A DNA stretch of 64,000 nucleotides, taken from assembly GCF_002847015.1 (NCBI RefSeq), contig NZ_CP025085.1:4712001-4776000 (forward strand). Reading direction: 5' to 3'. The notes under the pieces are model-generated. The model was not told where the DNA came from. It made no database searches and saw only the letters and a list, made by a program, of their open reading frames with translations. The stretch is from Prodigiosinella confusarubida (GTDB taxonomy: Bacteria; Pseudomonadota; Gammaproteobacteria; Enterobacterales; Enterobacteriaceae). Every line of letters starts with the position of its first letter. Within the stretch, counting starts at the first letter, position 1. Shown piece after piece: positions 56,599 to 64,000 of this stretch. The position numbers and the translations under genes are program-made.

Positions 56599-57924
56599 AT
56601 GCAAGCCTCCATCACATCCACCATCGAAAATGACGCTCTTGCCACACCGGTTAATTCCCGTAACAAAGTTGTGGTGGCTTCATTGATCGGTACCGCGATC
56701 GAATTTTTCGATTTTTATATCTATGCCACTGCGGCAGTGCTGATATTTCCGCATATTTTCTTCCCTCAGGGCGATGCCGCGGCAGCCACGCTACAATCAC
56801 TGGCCACCTTTGCCATTGCCTTCATAGCGCGCCCCATTGGCTCGGCGCTGTTCGGCCATTTTGGCGACCGCATAGGACGAAAAGCCACACTGGTCGCATC
56901 ACTATTAACCATGGGTATTTCCACCGTGCTTATCGGCCTGTTACCGAGCTATGCGTCTATCGGCGTTATGGCACCATTGCTGCTGGCACTGGCCCGCTTC
57001 GGACAAGGTCTGGGGTTAGGTGGTGAATGGGGTGGTGCCGCCCTGCTGGCAACAGAAAACGCCCCCGCGCATAAACGCGCGCTGTATGGTTCATTCCCAC
57101 AGTTAGGTGCGCCAATTGGCTTTTTCTTCGCTAACGGCACCTTCCTGCTACTCTCCTGGGGACTGACCAACGAGCAGTTTATGAACTGGGGCTGGCGTGT
57201 ACCGTTTATTTTCTCCGCAGTGCTGGTCATCATCGGTCTTTATGTTCGAGTTTCCCTGCATGAAACACCAGTGTTTGCCAAAGCGGTCAAAGCCGGGAAG
57301 CAGGTACGTATCCCGATAGGTACGCTGTTAAATAAACACCTAAAAGCAACAATTCTCGGCACTTTCATCATGTTGGCCACCTATACGCTGTTCTACATCA
57401 TGACTGTGTACTCCATGACATATGGCACTACACCAGTCCCTGTCGGTCTGGGTATTCCACGTAATAACTTTCTGTGGATGTTGATGATTGCGGTCATTGG
57501 TTTTGGCCTGACGATCCCGATAGCCGGCCATCTGGCGGACATTTTTGGCCGCCGCAAAACCATGATCGTGATAACCTGCGCAATGCTGATGTTCGCGATG
57601 GTTTTCCCTTCTCTGCTGGGCTCGGGTAATCAAATACTGATCATGGCATTTCTGGTGTGCGGGCTGAGCATGATGGGATTAACCTTTGGCCCGATGGGTG
57701 CTCTGCTGCCGGAACTGTTCCCCACGGAAGTGCGTTATACCGGCGCATCGTTTTCCTATAACGTCTCATCCATTCTGGGCGCTTCCGTTGCACCCTATAT
57801 CGCCGCCTGGCTGACCAACCACTATGGATTGTTCTATGTGGGTGTTTATCTGGCCGCGATGGCATCATTAACGCTGATTGCCTTATTGCTGACCAAAGAA
57901 ACTCGCCATCACTCGTTCGATTAA
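56599..57924 (+). CDS. YhjE-like metabolite:H+ symporter (MHS family, MFS)
   Basis: 441 aa with twelve hydrophobic helices. The start NSRNKVVVASLIGTAIEFFD then FYIYATAAVLIFP is nearly that of E. coli YhjE. It has FGHFGDRIGRKATLV (the MFS D-R-x-G-R-K loop), LGGEWGGAALLATENAP and the later loop DIFGRRKTM. The MHS family moves organic acids such as shikimate, proline/betaine or citrate with protons. The substrate is unknown. It is not part of the rhm operon (340-base gap). A perfect hairpin follows it. Confidence 0.85.
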   Translation: MQASITSTIENDALATPVNSRNKVVVASLIGTAIEFFDFYIYATAAVLIFPHIFFPQGDAAAATLQSLATFAIAFIARPIGSALFGHFGDRIGRKATLVASLLTMGISTVLIGLLPSYASIGVMAPLLLALARFGQGLGLGGEWGGAALLATENAPAHKRALYGSFPQLGAPIGFFFANGTFLLLSWGLTNEQFMNWGWRVPFIFSAVLVIIGLYVRVSLHETPVFAKAVKAGKQVRIPIGTLLNKHLKATILGTFIMLATYTLFYIMTVYSMTYGTTPVPVGLGIPRNNFLWMLMIAVIGFGLTIPIAGHLADIFGRRKTMIVITCAMLMFAMVFPSLLGSGNQILIMAFLVCGLSMMGLTFGPMGALLPELFPTEVRYTGASFSYNVSSILGASVAPYIAAWLTNHYGLFYVGVYLAAMASLTLIALLLTKETRHHSFD

Positions 57925-57930
57925 TCTTCA

Positions 57931-57956
57931 CGGTGAAGGCGTTACTGCCTTCACCG
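57931..57956 (+). terminator. Perfect hairpin after the YhjE-like gene (copy 1 of a 26-bp repeat)
   Basis: CGGTGAAGGC, loop GTTACT and GCCTTCACCG: a perfect 10-bp stem seven bases after the stop codon. No T-run follows. A degenerate second copy is at 58121-58146. Confidence 0.6.
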
Positions 57957-58120
57957 CAGACCGTTGACAAACCTACGTAGAACGTCAGAACGGTGATAAT
58001 GAGGAAGAGGAGTAAAGCATCCGCGCCAGGGATGGCGCGGCTTGAGCTTACAGGGAGGTACTTGCAGCGTCTTTACGATCTTCGCATTATCGCCGCTATA
58101 TAGACGTTGTCATCAAACTC

Positions 58121-58146
58121 CGGTGAAGACGTTACTGCCTTCACTG
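58121..58146. repeat. Second, degenerate copy of the 26-bp hairpin repeat
   Basis: Matches 57931-57956 at 24 of 26 positions; the two changes introduce a G-T wobble and an A-C mismatch in the stem. It sits in the region before fldB. Confidence 0.8.
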
Positions 58147-58274
58147 CTTCCTGAATCACATCATCATTTCGTCTATACGAACACCGGATATTCCGTTAGG
58201 CTAGCGGCCATAACACCGTTCTGTACATCGTGGTAAACGGTATCCTTCATCCATTCAACAATCATCAACTGCTT

Positions 58275-58793
58275 ATGAATATCGGTCTTTTTTACGGTTC
58301 CAGCACGTGCTACACAGAAATGGCGGCAGAGAAAATCCGTGACATTCTGGGTGAAGAACTGGTTGAACTGAACAATGTTAAAGATGTCGCCCCGCAACGC
58401 ATGGAAGAGTACGACATCCTGATTCTCGGCATTCCCACCTGGGATTTTGGCGAAATTCAGGAAGATTGGGAGGCTATCTGGGCCCAGCTTCCCGAGCTGA
58501 ATCTACGGGGAAAAATCGTGGCGTTATATGGCATGGGCGACCAGCTAGGGTATAGCGAATGGTTTCTTGATGCGTTGGGCATGTTGCATGACCAATTGCA
58601 GCCACTGGGTGTGAAATTTATCGGCTACTGGCCGACCGAAGGTTATGAATTCATCAGTCCGAAAGCATTAACGGCGGAGGGTAAACATTTTGTCGGACTG
58701 GCGCTGGATGAAGTGAATCAATATGACCTGAGCGATGAACGCCTTCAGCAATGGTGTGAACAGATTTTGCTGGAAATGGCGGCACTGCTGTGA
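58275..58793 (+). CDS. fldB: Flavodoxin 2
   Basis: 172 aa from ATG 58275 ([16 protein letters not shown]). The phosphate-binding loop GSSTCYTE replaces the usual T/S-x-T-G-x-T, as in E. coli Fld[18 protein letters not shown] and [15 protein letters not shown] (FMN-stacking loops) follow. It is a low-potential electron carrier. The longer reading from 58230 precedes the flavodoxin fold and is rejected. Confidence 0.94.
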   Translation: MNIGLFYGSSTCYTEMAAEKIRDILGEELVELNNVKDVAPQRMEEYDILILGIPTWDFGEIQEDWEAIWAQLPELNLRGKIVALYGMGDQLGYSEWFLDALGMLHDQLQPLGVKFIGYWPTEGYEFISPKALTAEGKHFVGLALDEVNQYDLSDERLQQWCEQILLEMAALL

Positions 58794-58964
58794 ATACCAG
58801 GCTCTGATACCACATCACGCGATGCGTTGTGTTCGACAACAACGCCATCACGAAAGAACCTCTATACACGGGCCCGACACGCGTCGAGGCCCCGGCCAAA
58901 ACCTCTCGTTCTCACCCTGAAATCCGACTCCGCTACGGTTTGCAGCTATTTTCCCGGTAAATGA

Positions 58965-59897
58965 CTAACGTTTTTGAAACCATCTTGCACGCGCTGACGT
59001 ATCAAAGAAGCTCCAGGCCACAAAGCGGCTTTGTTTCTGTCCCTGCGCCATATTGATGGTCCGCACTTTTTCGACGCCCACACTGTCCAGCGCACGATAA
59101 AGATCTGGCAGGTTTTCTTTACGGGAAACCAGTGACGTAAACCACAGACACTGCCGGGCAAAACCGGCGCTTTCATGGATCATCTGGCTGATAAAGGCTT
59201 TCTCTCCACCTTCACACCACAGTTCATCCTGTTGACCACCGAAATTCAGCGGCGAATTTTTGTCCAGCCCAAGATTATGGAGTTTACGCTGCGAGCCTTG
59301 TCGGGCATCGGCGGCTGACGCATGGAATGGCGGGTTACACAGAACGGCATCAAACGATTCACTCTTGTGGATGATCCCCGTCAGGATCGCGTTACTGTTT
59401 TTCTGACGGCGTAACCGAATAGCACGATTAAGACCGGGGTTCGCCTCAATGGTGGCATTCGCCGCCTGCATCGCCTGAGGATTAATCTCACTTGCAGTAA
59501 AACGCCAGCCATACTCTCGATGACCAATCAATGGGTAGATACAATTGGCACCACAGCCAATATCCAGGATTGATGCATCACGTGGTATGACAGATTGATT
59601 ATCCTCGGCCAGCAAATCAGCCAGGTAATGAATATAATCCGCGCGCCCCGGCACCGGCGGGCAGAGAAAGTCTGCCGGGATAATCCAATGCTCAATCTGG
59701 TAAAAATGGTGCAATAACGCCTGGTTCAGCGTTTTAACCGCCTGTGGGTCGGCAAAATCAACCGATTCATCACCGTGAGCATTTACTTTCACGAACGGTA
59801 TCAACGCCGGATGACTTTGTTTCAGCGCAGTAAAATCATAACGGCTGCGATGGCGATTACGGGAGTGCAGAACAGTTTTATCAGCGGGCGTGGTCAT
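58965..59897 (-). CDS. rlmF: 23S rRNA (adenine-1618-N6)-methyltransferase RlmF
   Basis: 310 aa from ATG 59897 ([20 protein letters not shown]); the reading to 59990 adds 31 residues outside the family. Seen: [23 protein letters not shown] motif [18 protein letters not shown] and the catalytic [12 protein letters not shown] (N-P-P-F), with [20 protein letters not shown]. It methylates A1618 of 23S rRNA. GAGAGAAG lies before the start. Confidence 0.95.
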   Translation of the reverse strand: MTTPADKTVLHSRNRHRSRYDFTALKQSHPALIPFVKVNAHGDESVDFADPQAVKTLNQALLHHFYQIEHWIIPADFLCPPVPGRADYIHYLADLLAEDNQSVIPRDASILDIGCGANCIYPLIGHREYGWRFTASEINPQAMQAANATIEANPGLNRAIRLRRQKNSNAILTGIIHKSESFDAVLCNPPFHASAADARQGSQRKLHNLGLDKNSPLNFGGQQDELWCEGGEKAFISQMIHESAGFARQCLWFTSLVSRKENLPDLYRALDSVGVEKVRTINMAQGQKQSRFVAWSFFDTSARARWFQKR

Positions 59898-60097
59898 CAG
59901 CTTCTCTCTCATTGAACGGCGCGTAAGATACCTGCTGCGGTGCTCCCCGTAAATCATTGCCGTCATTTTTCTGTAAACGCCCAGCCACAAGACATCATGC
60001 AGGTGGGCAAAAAGTGTATCAACAGTATTGATAGTAATGGGAAGGAACCGGGCCAGGCAGGGAAATTACAGACGCCGGCAAGGCGCAGAAAACCATT

Positions 60098-60529
60098 TTA
60101 CATCAGGCGATCACTCTGCCAGTTCTTATGCTGCAACAGCAAATGACACAAATGACGCCACTCCTCGTTCCTCATACTGTCCGACGCCAGCCATAAACTG
60201 CGGCGACGCGGGCCTTTACCCTCTGTCGTGCGCAACGATAACAGGATACCGTTTTTCAATACCCACGGACGTTTTGTTATTTGCCATTCCCGGTGCTGCC
60301 AACGCAGATGGTTTTCGTTATATAGCACAATCTCCCCATGCCGGGATTTAATATTCCGTTGACTGCGAATAAAACCAAACATCACCAATGTCACCAGCCC
60401 CAGCCAGACAGACATATAACCATCTGGCCAAGGAGCCAGCAAAATCAGCAACACCAATAATCCGTGCGCCAGCAACGAGAAAAGCTGCATACGCCAGGAA
60501 ACCCGCAAATTACATTGCCACTGGACCAC
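60098..60529 (-). CDS. ygfX: Membrane protein YgfX (CptA)
   Basis: 143 aa with two hydrophobic helices between residues 15 and 55 ([20 protein letters not shown]). Conserved start [18 protein letters not shown] and [13 protein letters not shown]. coli YgfX was described as a toxin-like partner of SdhE affecting FtsZ/MreB, a role that is debated. It overlaps sdhE by 20 bases, and the pair is co-transcribed. Confidence 0.9.
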
Positions 60530-60776
60530 GGTTTTTATTTCGCGTTTGAATAAGGGAAACCATATGCTTCAAGCCCTGATCCGTTGGCTCGCCGTGATTC
60601 ATCAGCCAGTTGAACAGATCGGGATCGTCGCACTGCAATAGACGGATAAAATTACGCTTATCGTCGTCACTCAGTGTGTCATAGTCATGCTCAAAAAACG
60701 GCATGATTGAAATATCCAGCTCACGCATTCCGCGTCGACACGCCCAGTGAATACGTGGTTTATTATCGATATCCAT
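60510..60776 (-). CDS. sdhE: FAD assembly factor SdhE
   Basis: 88 aa. The conserved [19 protein letters not shown] includes the RGxxE FAD-transfer motif, and [18 protein letters not shown] follows. It promotes covalent flavinylation of SdhA and FrdA. It precedes ygfX and is divergent from ygfZ, as in E. coli. Confidence 0.95.
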
Positions 60777-61047
60777 GCTCTTTGCCTACTGTATCTTGGT
60801 GATAACCGCCAGCCGCGATGAGAAGCGGTAGTGTAACCCGATTTCATCCGGTGGTATTCAACTAATAGTAACACTTTGACATATTTTACCGCAGCATTGA
60901 TTCCCATACATTTATGTCTTGCGAACTGCATCGAAAATAAGCGTGGTAAACCCATGGCCATTTATAAACCAATAACCGCTTGCAAAGTGTCGCCGCTCTT
61001 TTACCATGAAGTCATTCGCTTAAAGCACCTCACCGCAGGATGGTAAT

Positions 61048-62034
61048 ATGGCTAAGCCGCTTCCTTTTTCATCACAACCACTGTTTGCTTCATCCCAACT
61101 GCCCGCCACTCTGATGTCGCTGGAAGACTGGGGGCTGGTCACCCTGTCTGGACCGGATACCGTCAAATACCTGCAAGGACAGGTTACTACGGATGTCGCG
61201 GCACTGACGGCGGAACAACACGTCCTGTGCGCCCACTGCGACGCCAAAGGAAAAATGTGGAGCGACTTGCGTCTGTTCCACTACGCTGACGGTATGGCAT
61301 ATATCGAACGCCGTAGCGTGCTCGAGACCCAACTAAACGAGCTGAAAAAATACGCCGTCTTCTCAAAAACCACCTTCACCGCCGAGGACAACGTGGTGCT
61401 GCTAGCTGCCGCCGGGCAGCATATCCGCGAACTCATCGCGCCAGAGTTCGATACGCTGCCTGATGCAAAAAACACCGTAGTACAACTGCCGGGCGCTACA
61501 TTGCTGCATTTTACGTTGCCTACCGAACGTTTTCTGTTGGTCCTTTCGGTTGAACGGGCGACCTCCCTGTTGGAAACGTTGGGAGACAACATTCGACTCA
61601 ACAACAGCCATCAATGGTTGGCACTGGAAATAGAAGCCGGCCAGCCAATTATTGACAGCGCAAACAGCGCACAGTTCATCCCACAGGCGACCAATCTACA
61701 GGCGTTACAAGGTATTAGCTTTAGCAAGGGATGTTATGCCGGGCAGGAAATGGTGGCACGGGCCAAGTACCGTGGTGCCAACAAACGCGCCCTCTATTGG
61801 CTTTCGGGCAATGCGGCTATCGTGCCGGTAACGGGTGACAGTCTTGAACTACAGATGGGTGAAAATTGGCGGCGTACCGGCACCGTACTGGCCGCCTGTC
61901 GACTACAGGATGGGACGCTGTGGGTACAGGCAATACTGAATAACGATCTTGAGGTCGACAGTGTGCTACGGGTACGTGAAGACATCGGCAGTCAGTTGGC
62001 AATCCAACCGTTACCGTATTCACTGGAAGAATAA
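61048..62034 (+). CDS. ygfZ: Folate-binding Fe-S cluster protein YgfZ
   Basis: 328 aa, related to the GcvT fold. The signature [20 protein letters not shown] (K-G-C-Y-x-G-Q-E) is present, with [20 protein letters not shown] near the N-terminus. It helps make or repair Fe-S clusters (for example in MiaB) and depends on tetrahydrofolate. It is divergent from sdhE-ygfX. Confidence 0.95.
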   Translation: MAKPLPFSSQPLFASSQLPATLMSLEDWGLVTLSGPDTVKYLQGQVTTDVAALTAEQHVLCAHCDAKGKMWSDLRLFHYADGMAYIERRSVLETQLNELKKYAVFSKTTFTAEDNVVLLAAAGQHIRELIAPEFDTLPDAKNTVVQLPGATLLHFTLPTERFLLVLSVERATSLLETLGDNIRLNNSHQWLALEIEAGQPIIDSANSAQFIPQATNLQALQGISFSKGCYAGQEMVARAKYRGANKRALYWLSGNAAIVPVTGDSLELQMGENWRRTGTVLAACRLQDGTLWVQAILNNDLEVDSVLRVREDIGSQLAIQPLPYSLEE

Positions 62035-62042
62035 CCGGATAT

Positions 62043-62087
62043 TGGTCATCAAGCTCATGGTCACGGAAATAATGAGCTTGGTGACCA
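62043..62087. repeat. Long hairpin between convergent ygfZ and trhA
   Basis: TGGTCATCAAGCTCAT (62043-62058) pairs with ATGAGCTTGGTGACCA (62072-62087) at 15 of 16 positions around a 13-base loop. It fits a bidirectional transcript end, though it has no T-run. Confidence 0.6.
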
Positions 62088-62101
62088 GCCAAGGCACGGA
62101 A

Positions 62102-62749
62102 TCAGACATACAAATAGATCGCCAGAAAATGACACAGACTGCCGCCCAGCACAAAACCGTGCCAGATAGCATGGTTGAAGGGAATACGCTTGCATACATA
62201 GAAGATAACGCCCAGCGTATAAAACGCGCCACCGATAACCAGTAGTGTAATACCGCCGGCAGAAATCTTCATCACCAACTGGTAGATGACAACCAGCGAC
62301 GACCAACCCATAACCAGATACGTCATTAATGACAGCACTTCAAAACGGTGTGCGAACGCCAGCTTGAATATCACACCCAACAACGCCATGCTCCAGATGA
62401 CAATCATCAACCCGTCAGCCAACGGGGTATTCAATCCCACCAACAGAAACGGCGTATAGGTTCCAGCTATCAGCAAATAGATGGCACAGTGATCAAACTT
62501 CTTCAGCCAGAGTTTTGCCCGTGGATGAGAAATGCCATGATAAAGTGTTGAAGCCAGAAACAGCAGAATCAAACTACCGCCGTACAGGCTGTAACTGGTA
62601 ATGGCCAAGGTATTATCACCATTGCCCACCGCCTGCACCAGTAGCAACACCAACCCGACGATACCGAATACACAGCCAATCCCGTGGCTAATGCTGTTGG
62701 CAATTTCTTCTGCCAACGAATAATCCAAGCCCCATATTTTCTTTGTCAT
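62102..62749 (-). CDS. trhA: Hemolysin III family membrane protein TrhA (YqfA)
   Basis: 215 aa from ATG 62749 with AGAGG upstream; the reading to 62815 adds 22 residues. It has seven hydrophobic helices. The family motifs are [15 protein letters not shown] (S-H-x3), [32 protein letters not shown] and [16 protein letters not shown]; they place the conserved His, Asp and Ser of the PAQR/HlyIII metal site. E. coli YqfA has been linked to membrane energetics and lipid homeostasis; it is not a proven hemolysin. Confidence 0.9.
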   Translation of the reverse strand: MTKKIWGLDYSLAEEIANSISHGIGCVFGIVGLVLLLVQAVGNGDNTLAITSYSLYGGSLILLFLASTLYHGISHPRAKLWLKKFDHCAIYLLIAGTYTPFLLVGLNTPLADGLMIVIWSMALLGVIFKLAFAHRFEVLSLMTYLVMGWSSLVVIYQLVMKISAGGITLLVIGGAFYTLGVIFYVCKRIPFNHAIWHGFVLGGSLCHFLAIYLYV

Positions 62750-62975
62750 TGCCAACCTCTGGTACTGCGCGCAATCTCGCATCTCGTCAAAGACATTTTT
62801 GCGTCTGCGACGCACAAACCATGAACAGCTTAACTGAGAATAATTTCAGTGTACACGTGTAAGCTAAAATAAATCAGCTGATCCAACTTCATCACCTAAT
62901 GGCAACCATCACTCGTATTAATCTCCACTCGCTTCCCCTACAATTGATGGGTTTTTATTGCCGGAGGTTACCTGG

Positions 62976-63584
62976 ATGTCTCTTGCTTCAACCGTATTGA
63001 ATTTTGGTTCCCTGACCGACGTAGTCGGGTTTTTAATGGAAATTGACAAGTTAAAAAGCGTGCAACGCCGTTCAAAAGTGATCGGCACATCACGCCATGA
63101 AGACTCCGCTGAACATAGCTGGCACTTTGCCGTCGCGGTAATGAGTCTGGCACCTTACGCGGGAAAAAACGTGGATATTCAACGCGTCATTCAGATGGCG
63201 TTAATCCACGACATCGTTGAAATCGACGCAGGTGATGTTCTGGTCTACGACTTGCCCGCTCGCGCTGCGGTACATCAGCAGGAAGTTGCCGCCGCCGCAC
63301 GTATCTTCGGCCTGCTGCCGGAACCGCAACGACATTATTTCCAGCAGTTATGGCAGGAATATGAAACCGGGGAAACAGCCAGCGCCCAATTTGCGCTGAT
63401 GATTGACCGCATCATGCCAGTCCTGATGAATTTGCATAATGGTGGTCAGAGCTGGGTGGAAAACGGTATTCGGCTGGAGCAGGTATTGGCCCGCAACACC
63501 TTTATCAACGATATCAATCCTGAATTGTGGCAACACATGAAACAGCACCTAGAAGTCGCACAGAGCAAAGGGTGGCTGAAGTAG
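62976..63584 (+). CDS. HD-domain phosphohydrolase (HDDC2/HD_3 type)
   Basis: 202 aa from ATG 62976, preceded by GGAGG. The HD metal site is formed by DSAEHSWHFAV (His), ALIHDIVEIDAGDV (His-Asp) and a later Asp in MIDRIMPVLMNL. The family (HD_3, HDDC2/YfbR-like) hydrolyses 5'-deoxynucleotides. It is not E. coli YfbR itself by sequence, so no symbol is given. Confidence 0.85.
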   Translation: MSLASTVLNFGSLTDVVGFLMEIDKLKSVQRRSKVIGTSRHEDSAEHSWHFAVAVMSLAPYAGKNVDIQRVIQMALIHDIVEIDAGDVLVYDLPARAAVHQQEVAAAARIFGLLPEPQRHYFQQLWQEYETGETASAQFALMIDRIMPVLMNLHNGGQSWVENGIRLEQVLARNTFINDINPELWQHMKQHLEVAQSKGWLK

Positions 63585-63952
63585 TCGGCTTTCTCATGCT
63601 TGAACAGAAGGTAAATCGGATTCCGACCACCGTGCTGGAATCTGATTTGCTATCGGGGGGCGGTATCGCTTAAAACCCGATATGGGCGGTGATTTGCTCA
63701 TGAGTGAAAGAAACCAGGCAAGTAATTGCTATGGATGTCATTGAGCCCTACACATTTTTCTCATATCCTCATCATGTTAGGTGTGACCATCTACTCAGGT
63801 TTGTGTGTTCCGATAAGAAGTCATCATTTACCTAACCCAATAGAAACCGTAAACCCTGCGGCAACACCGGAAATTCCGCTGGTGTCACGACCTTACAGAT
63901 TTACAATGTTGACGGAAAACACCTGATACCTTCACAGAAAAAAGGACTGGAC
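63585..63952. other. Intergenic region before the Mrr-like gene
   Basis: About 370 bases. A hairpin at 63613-63648 (12-bp arms with one wobble, 12-base loop) probably ends the HD gene transcript. A 66-codon plus ORF (63726-63926) has no recognisable family and is not called. Confidence 0.5.
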
Positions 63953-64000
63953 GTGATACCAAGTTACCAGCAATTTATGCAGCCTTTTCTTGAGATTGCC
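63953..64000 (+). CDS. Mrr-like restriction endonuclease, N-terminus only
   Basis: GTG at 63953, with AAGGA six bases upstream, opens a frame of 16 codons to the window edge: MIPSYQQFMQPFLEIA. This matches the shape of the N-terminal winged-helix start of Mrr proteins (xIPxYQxFMxPLL). Mrr cuts DNA carrying methylated bases. Only the start is present, so the family call rests on this short match. Confidence 0.6.
   Translation, partial: MIPSYQQFMQPFLEIA

Overview
The window is a chromosomal segment of a gamma-proteobacterium of the order Enterobacterales, most likely family Pectobacteriaceae (Dickeya-like). The evidence is the enterobacterial order xerD-dsbC-recJ-prfB-lysS, the fldB/ygfX/sdhE/ygfZ/trhA neighbourhood, an AzuC-like small protein, lpxP, and a GpdQ-type glycerophosphodiesterase inside a Ugp-like ABC operon. 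The genus is an inference from protein resemblance; no 16S or marker comparison could be made.

Left flank (1-6850): a CRP-controlled transcript with two tiny ORFs, the second AzuC-like; lpxP for lipid A acylation; and a five-gene operon of two Ugp-like permeases, the phosphodiesterase GpdQ, an ATPase and a binding protein. The operon should import glycerophosphodiesters and hydrolyse them.

Centre (6922-42980): a large O-polysaccharide locus of the ABC-transporter type (wzm/wzt present; no wzx or wzy seen). It is built of modules in different orientations. (i) gmd-rmd plus two WbpY/WbpZ-like glycosyltransferases on the minus strand, for GDP-D-rhamnose and probably a D-rhamnan-like segment. 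(ii) On the plus strand, a 1541-residue fusion (FkbM methyltransferase, coiled coil, two GT-B domains, one GT-A domain), a GT2 and a sugar C-methyltransferase. (iii) An IS66-family element with older IS debris. (iv) A minus-strand operon rfbG, reductase, GtrB-like GT2, rfbF, LPG-synthase-type membrane protein, FAD oxidoreductase, GT-C enzyme. This looks like a lipid-linked, periplasmic decoration system fed by a CDP-6-deoxysugar. (v) rmlBADC, then manC-manB-wzm-wzt with a methyltransferase and a capsule-synthesis-like protein. Decayed insertion sequences sit at three module borders, and modules (ii), (iv) and the distal part of (v) look AT-rich, so the locus appears to have been assembled by transfer.

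Right flank (43121-64000): an HxlR regulator, a CspA-type cold-shock protein, a tiny zinc-ribbon gene, tRNA-Gly(CCC), and the core block lysS-prfB (with its programmed frameshift)-recJ-dsbC-xerD. An L-rhamnonate catabolic operon (rhmR-D-T-A) and a YhjE-like transporter lie between xerD and fldB. Then follow rlmF, ygfX-sdhE, ygfZ, trhA and an HD-domain phosphohydrolase, and the first 16 codons of an Mrr-like restriction enzyme run off the right edge.

How it fits together: manC/manB supply GDP-mannose, which Gmd and Rmd turn into GDP-D-rhamnose. RmlABCD supply dTDP-L-rhamnose. The glycosyltransferases build a polymer on the cytoplasmic face, Wzm/Wzt export it, Wzt's C-terminal domain probably reads a capped chain end, and the rfbFG module may add a side branch after export.
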